A stretch of DNA of 64,000 nucleotides from Acanthosepion esculentum. Its lineage: Eukaryota; Mollusca; Cephalopoda; Sepiida; Sepiidae. The notes below the pieces were generated by a model. That model worked only from the letters and a program-made list of their open reading frames with translations. It made no database searches and was not told where the DNA came from. The translations under genes and the position numbers were made by a program. The stretch spans positions 79,581,349 through 79,645,348 of the forward strand of contig OZ038510.1 of NCBI GenBank assembly GCA_964036315.1, in the 5' to 3' direction. Position 1 is the stretch's first letter. Each line of letters begins with the position of its first letter. Shown piece by piece: positions 60,179 to 64,000 of this stretch.

Positions 60179-61000
60179 AATGAATAAATAAAAATAAACA
60201 ATATAATATAAAAAATAAGTAAAATAAATTAACCCAAACAAATAATAAACAAATTAACAAACCTCTCCCGTTAGAATAGACGAAATATAATTAAAAAAAT
60301 ACATAAAAACAAGTAAAAATAATTAACCCAAATAAATAAATAAAGTAAATAATAATAATAAACAAATTAACAAACCAATCCCGCCGAAATAAATGTTAGA
60401 ATAGACTACAGCAATCAACCCAAAATTGGACGAAAAATAGCTATAACTGCTATATAATGATAAAAAATTACTACGTTATTCAAAAATCGAAAACCGTATA
60501 TAGTAAATAAAATTATACAAAAAATTAAGTAAATAAATAAGAAAAAACAAGTAAAAATTTATTCAAATAAATGAATCCCACTAAAATAACCGTTAGACGT
60601 AATAAAATCAATATAAATAAGCAAAAACAAGAAAAAAATAATCAATCAAAATAAATAAATAAATAATAAACGAAATAAAAACTCTCTCCCCACCAAAATA
60701 ACAGAATGGACTACGGCAATCCATCTAAAAATAGGGCGAATAAATAGCTTTATCTTCCCAGACTAAAACAAACTATTAAATAAGCGACATAAACAAATCC
60801 CCACCCCTAAATGTTTTACTACGTTAATAAAATATCGAAAACTGAAAAGAATAAATAAATATATAAATTACAAAATGAAAATAAAAACAAATAAATTAAC
60901 CCAAATAAATAAATAAACAAGCCACTCCCTCCAAAACAACCGCCAGAATGGATTACCCACAATGAACCACTAACCCATATATATAAATAGTCGAGAAAAA
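60179..61000 (+). repeat. Degenerate direct repeats derived from the Penelope 3' end
   Basis: Words from the end of the coding region return downstream: gcaatc-aacccaaaattgg and aaaatagctat at about 60,411-60,450; gcaatccatctaaaaatagg, aaatagcttt and gactaaaacaaact at about 60,716-60,775. aaaaatcgaaaac recurs at 60,164, 60,482 and about 60,834. Between them tccc-ccaaaataac-gttagaatagac words recur about five times, with aataaata filler. This is a tandem amplification of the coding tail plus UTR, now heavily diverged. Confidence 0.7.
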
Positions 61001-61143
61001 TCCAACACTCGCAGCCTGACGATTGCATCTAGCATGAAACAGTCTGTCGCCTCTGAGTGTTGACTTCAATATTCACTTTTATATTTACATACGCTCTATC
61101 TCTGATATTGAGCACTTTATCCCATAAATATAGCACACCTTAA

Positions 61144-61147
<4 letters not shown>
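61001..61147 (+). mobile_element. Penelope-associated terminal fragment (pLTR-like)
   Basis: Hammerhead-like motif, then gttgacttcaatattcac, acatacgctctatctctgat and gagcactttatcccataaat, ending accttaaaac-(TA)n. It lies about 830 bp downstream of the Penelope-like coding remnant in the same orientation, where a terminal repeat would be expected. Related pieces lie at 8,769-8,920, 39,273-39,345 and 39,885-39,957. Confidence 0.7.
61004..61061 (+). ncRNA. Hammerhead-ribozyme-like RNA with intact core
   Basis: Helix I outer: AACACTC (61,004-61,010) with GAGTGTT (61,055-61,061). An internal loop follows. Helix I inner: GC (61,014-61,015) with GC (61,049-61,050). Core: CTGACGA (61,016-61,022). 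Helix II: TGC/GCA with loop ATCTA and a U-U at its base. GAAA: 61,036-61,039. Helix III: ACA/TGT or ACAG/CTGT. C at 61,048 is the cleavage position, predicting a cut between 61,048 and 61,049. All catalytic core bases match (position 7 is variable in the family). Helix II is short, so activity may be weak. Confidence 0.7.

Positions 61148-61190
<43 letters not shown>
61148..61190. repeat. (AT)n microsatellite
   Basis: About 43 bp of AT, between the pLTR-like end and a 16-bp word shared with the env insertion. Confidence 0.95.
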
Positions 61191-61191
<1 letters not shown>

Positions 61192-61227
61192 CCTTGTGCC
61201 ACATCTAAGACGCGCTTAAAAAAAACA

Positions 61228-61232
<5 letters not shown>
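61191..61232 (-). mobile_element. Fragment related to the GC-rich env insertion
   Basis: gccttgtgccacatct is the exact reverse complement of 51,873-51,888. The next bases (aagacgcgcttaaaaaa) differ. Only a short stump is present, between two (AT)n tracts. Confidence 0.45.

Positions 61233-61299
<67 letters not shown>
61233..61299. repeat. (AT)n microsatellite
   Basis: About 67 bp of AT dinucleotides. Confidence 0.96.
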
Positions 61300-61303
<4 letters not shown>

Positions 61304-61319
61304 CCAGACCATATTTGGA

Positions 61320-61445
61320 GTTAAGAAGAGATAGGTTAATGGTTTTCCCCAGGGTATTAGCGTAAAAACGAACAGAGCAGGCTACACTGGAATTGGAACT
61401 CGGTTCGACCATTCAACTTAGCGTAAAGAGCCTTTGCGCCACCCG
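61320..61445 (-). mobile_element. tRNA-derived SINE-like repeat
   Basis: On the minus strand, gggtggcgcaaaggctcttt (A-box-like), gtcgaaccgagttccaattc (B-box-like) and agtgtagcctg are followed by words shared with the 43.4-43.8 kb repeat (taccctgggg). The pol III boxes are imperfect. Confidence 0.45.
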
Positions 61446-61865
61446 CACAGTATCAGCAGAAAATAAATAGTGTTTGAATGCGTTTTTGATCCGATTTCGT
61501 GCCGATAGATTTTTCTCAAAACTCATAAAACCCAAACGAATTCAAATATTTTTGGTTCGTATCAGTTTAGACGTAGGCATACGGCCACATCAAGTTGAAG
61601 TTAAGCAAAAAAGAGACTGGTCAGCACTTACATGGGTGTCCCTCTCGGAATACCAGGTGTTGTAAGCTTGGATGTGCGGGTGGTATAGATTACGGACGTA
61701 TCCCGTTGAAATATTTATTCCTGTATGATCACAGAATTTAAGCAACATCTAGTCTAGTCAGTACTTAAAGGGGTGAGGGCATGAGAATATCAGGTGCAAT
61801 AACATGGGTTGTGCGGTTGGTGGGATGTGTAATGATGTATTTCTTTTCATCACTTTTCATTGATG
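61446..61865. other. No recognised feature
   Basis: Anonymous sequence before the third 68-bp array. Short words (gtgcgggtggt, gtgcggttggtggg) recur at about 61,676 and 61,813, but no gene is supported. Confidence 0.45.
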
Positions 61866-64000
61866 AAGAATTGTTATTATTAATTTTTGACTAGTATTTA
61901 CTTTCATCTTCATTTTTTATTAGATGAACCATTGTCAGACATTATTATTAATTTTTGACTAGTATTTACTTTCATCTTCATTTTTTATTAGATGAAGCAT
62001 TGTCAGCCATTATTATTAATTTTTGACTAGTATTTACTTTCATCTTCATTTTTTATTAGATGAAGCATTGTCAGACATTATTATTAATTTTTGACTAGTA
62101 TTTACTTTCATCTTCATTTTTTATTAGATGAAGCATTGTCAGCCATTATTATTAATTTTTGACTAGTATTTACTTTCATCTTCATTTTTTATTAGATGAA
62201 CCATTGTCAGCCATTATTATTAATTTTTGACTAGTATTTCCTTTCATCTTCATTTTTTATTAGATGAAGCATTGTCAACCATTATTATTAATTTTTGACT
62301 AGTATTTACTTTCATCTTCATTTTTTATTAGATGAAGCATTGTCAGACATTATTATTAATTTTTGACTAGTATTTACTTTCATTTCATTTTTTATTAGAT
62401 GAACCATTGTCAGCCATTATTATTAATTTTTGACTATTATTTACTTTCATCTTCACTTTTATTAGATGAAGCATTGTCAGCCATTATTAGTAATTTTTGA
62501 CTAGTATTTACTTTCATCTTCATTTTTTGTTAGATGAAGCATTGTCAACCATTATTAGTAATTTTTGACTAGTATTTACTTTTATCTTCATTTTTTATTA
62601 GATGAAGCATTGTCAGCCATTATTATTAATATTTGACTAGTATTTACTTTCATCTTCACTTTTATTAGATGAAGCATTGTCAGCCAATATTAGTAATTTT
62701 TGACTAGTATTTACTTTTATCTTCATTTTTTATTAGATGAAGCATTGTCAGCCATTATTAGTAATTTTTGACTAGTATTTACTTTCATCTTCATTTTTTA
62801 TTAGATGAAGCATTGTCAGCCATTATTATTAATTTTTGACTATTATTTACTTTCATCTTCATTTTTTATTAGATGAAGCATTGTCAGCCATTATTAGTAA
62901 TTTTTGACTAGTATTTACTTTCATCTTCATTTTTTATTAGATGAACCATTGTCAGCCATTATTATTAATATTTGACAAGTATTTACTTTCATCTTCACTT
63001 TTATTAGATGAAGCATTGTCAGCCATTATTAGTAATTTTTTACTAGTATTTACTTTCATCTTCATTTTTTGTTAGATGAAGCATTGTCAGCCATTATTTG
63101 TAATTTTTGACTAGTATTTACTTTTATCTTCATTTTTTATTAGATGAAGCATTGTCAGCCATTATTTGTAATTTTTGACTAGTATTTACTTTTATCTTCA
63201 TTTTTTATTAGATGAAGCATTGTCAGCCATTATTATTAATTTTTGACTAGTATTTACTTTCATCTTCACTTTTATTAGATGAAGCATTGTCAGCCATTAT
63301 TAGTAATTTTTGACAAGTATTTACTTTCATCTTCACTTTTATTAGATGAAGCATTGTCAGCCATTATTAGTAATTTTTGACTAGTATTTACTTTTATCTT
63401 CATTTTTTATTAGATGAAGCATTGTCAGCCATTATTAGTAATTTTTGACTAGTATTTACTTTCATCTTCATTTTTTATTAGATGAAGCATTGTCAGCCAT
63501 TATTATTAATTTTTGACTAGTATTTACTTTCATCTTCATTTTTTATTAGATGAAGCATTGACAGCCATTATTAGAAATTTTTGACTAGTATTTACTTTCA
63601 TCTTCATTTTTTATTAGATGAACCATTGTCAGCCATTATTATTAATATTTGACAAGTATTTACTTTCATCTTCACTTTTATTAGATGAAGCATTGTCAGC
63701 CATTATTAGTAATTTTTGACTAGTATTTACTTTCATCTTCATTTTTTATTAGATGAAGCATTGTCAGCCATTATTATTAATATTTGACTAGTATTTACTT
63801 TCATCTTCATTTTTCATTAGATGAAGCATTGTCAGCCATTATTAGTAATTTTTGACTAGTATTTACTTTCATCTTCATTTTTTATTAGATGAAGCATTGT
63901 CAGCCATTATTATTAATTTTTGAATAGTATTTACTTTCACCTTCATTTTTTGTTAGATGAAGCATTGTCAGCCATTATTATTCATTTTTGACTAGTATTT
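61866..64000 (+). repeat. 68-bp satellite, array 3, open at the window end
   Basis: About 31 copies in the same orientation as arrays 1 and 2, continuing past position 64,000. A shortened variant with cttcacttttattag (unit 66 bp) and a variant with agtaatttttgac recur together several times (about 62,455, 62,655, 63,000, 63,270 and 63,340), suggesting multi-unit amplification. Confidence 0.96.

Overview
This window reads as animal nuclear DNA made almost entirely of repeats. It most resembles a repeat-rich lophotrochozoan genome, and a cephalopod mollusc such as an octopus is my best guess. That guess is inference: it rests on the mix of Penelope-like retroelements with hammerhead-type RNA motifs, Jockey-like LINE tails, several tRNA-derived SINE-like repeats, Tc1/mariner relics and very long (AT)n tracts. 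I found no convincing single-copy host gene, no rRNA gene and no CRISPR array.

Layout. Positions 1-13,220 are a mosaic of LINE 3' ends, a 68-bp satellite, a 57-60-bp minisatellite, Tc1/mariner remnants (4.4, 8.3, 9.8-11.0 and 11.1 kb), a MITE (11.8 kb), tRNA-like repeats, and Penelope-type terminal fragments that abut (AT)n tracts. Positions 13,221-37,750 are one uninterrupted satellite array of a ~130-bp unit (about 188 copies). It has kilobase-scale internal duplications, two main unit subtypes and degenerate edges. Positions 37,751-46,640 return to mosaic: an internally deleted mariner with ~70-bp terminal repeats (39,976-40,854), a ~215-bp near-perfect hairpin next to a tRNA-like repeat (41.7-42.1 kb), and a duplicated compound microsatellite block (45.7-46.1 kb).

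Positions 46,650 to about 54,550 hold a decayed Ty3/Gypsy-class LTR retroelement. It keeps gag, zinc knuckles, aspartic protease, reverse transcriptase, RNase H and an envelope-like ORF with a furin-type site, a fusion-peptide-like segment and a membrane anchor. The integrase core is absent, several stops and frameshifts are present, no 5' LTR is recognisable, and a 188-bp GC-rich insertion with a 16-bp target duplication lies inside env. A probable 3' LTR starts at 53,591.

Positions 54,600-64,000 hold a second Jockey-like LINE tail, SINE-like and inverted-repeat elements, two more 68-bp satellite arrays, and a decayed Penelope-like element (59,017-60,178). Downstream of that element, at 61,004-61,061, is a hammerhead-ribozyme-like sequence whose catalytic core looks intact.

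Nothing here forms a host operon or pathway. The functional logic is that of selfish elements: autonomous elements (LINE, Penelope, Gypsy, mariner) supply machinery, while short dependents (SINEs, MITEs, ribozyme-bearing terminal fragments, satellites) outnumber them. Every coding element shows disabling lesions. The least explained features are the 130-bp array, the recurrent hammerhead-type motifs (including a hammerhead-like layout inside the 68-bp satellite) and the tRNA-like sequence inside a long inverted-repeat element.
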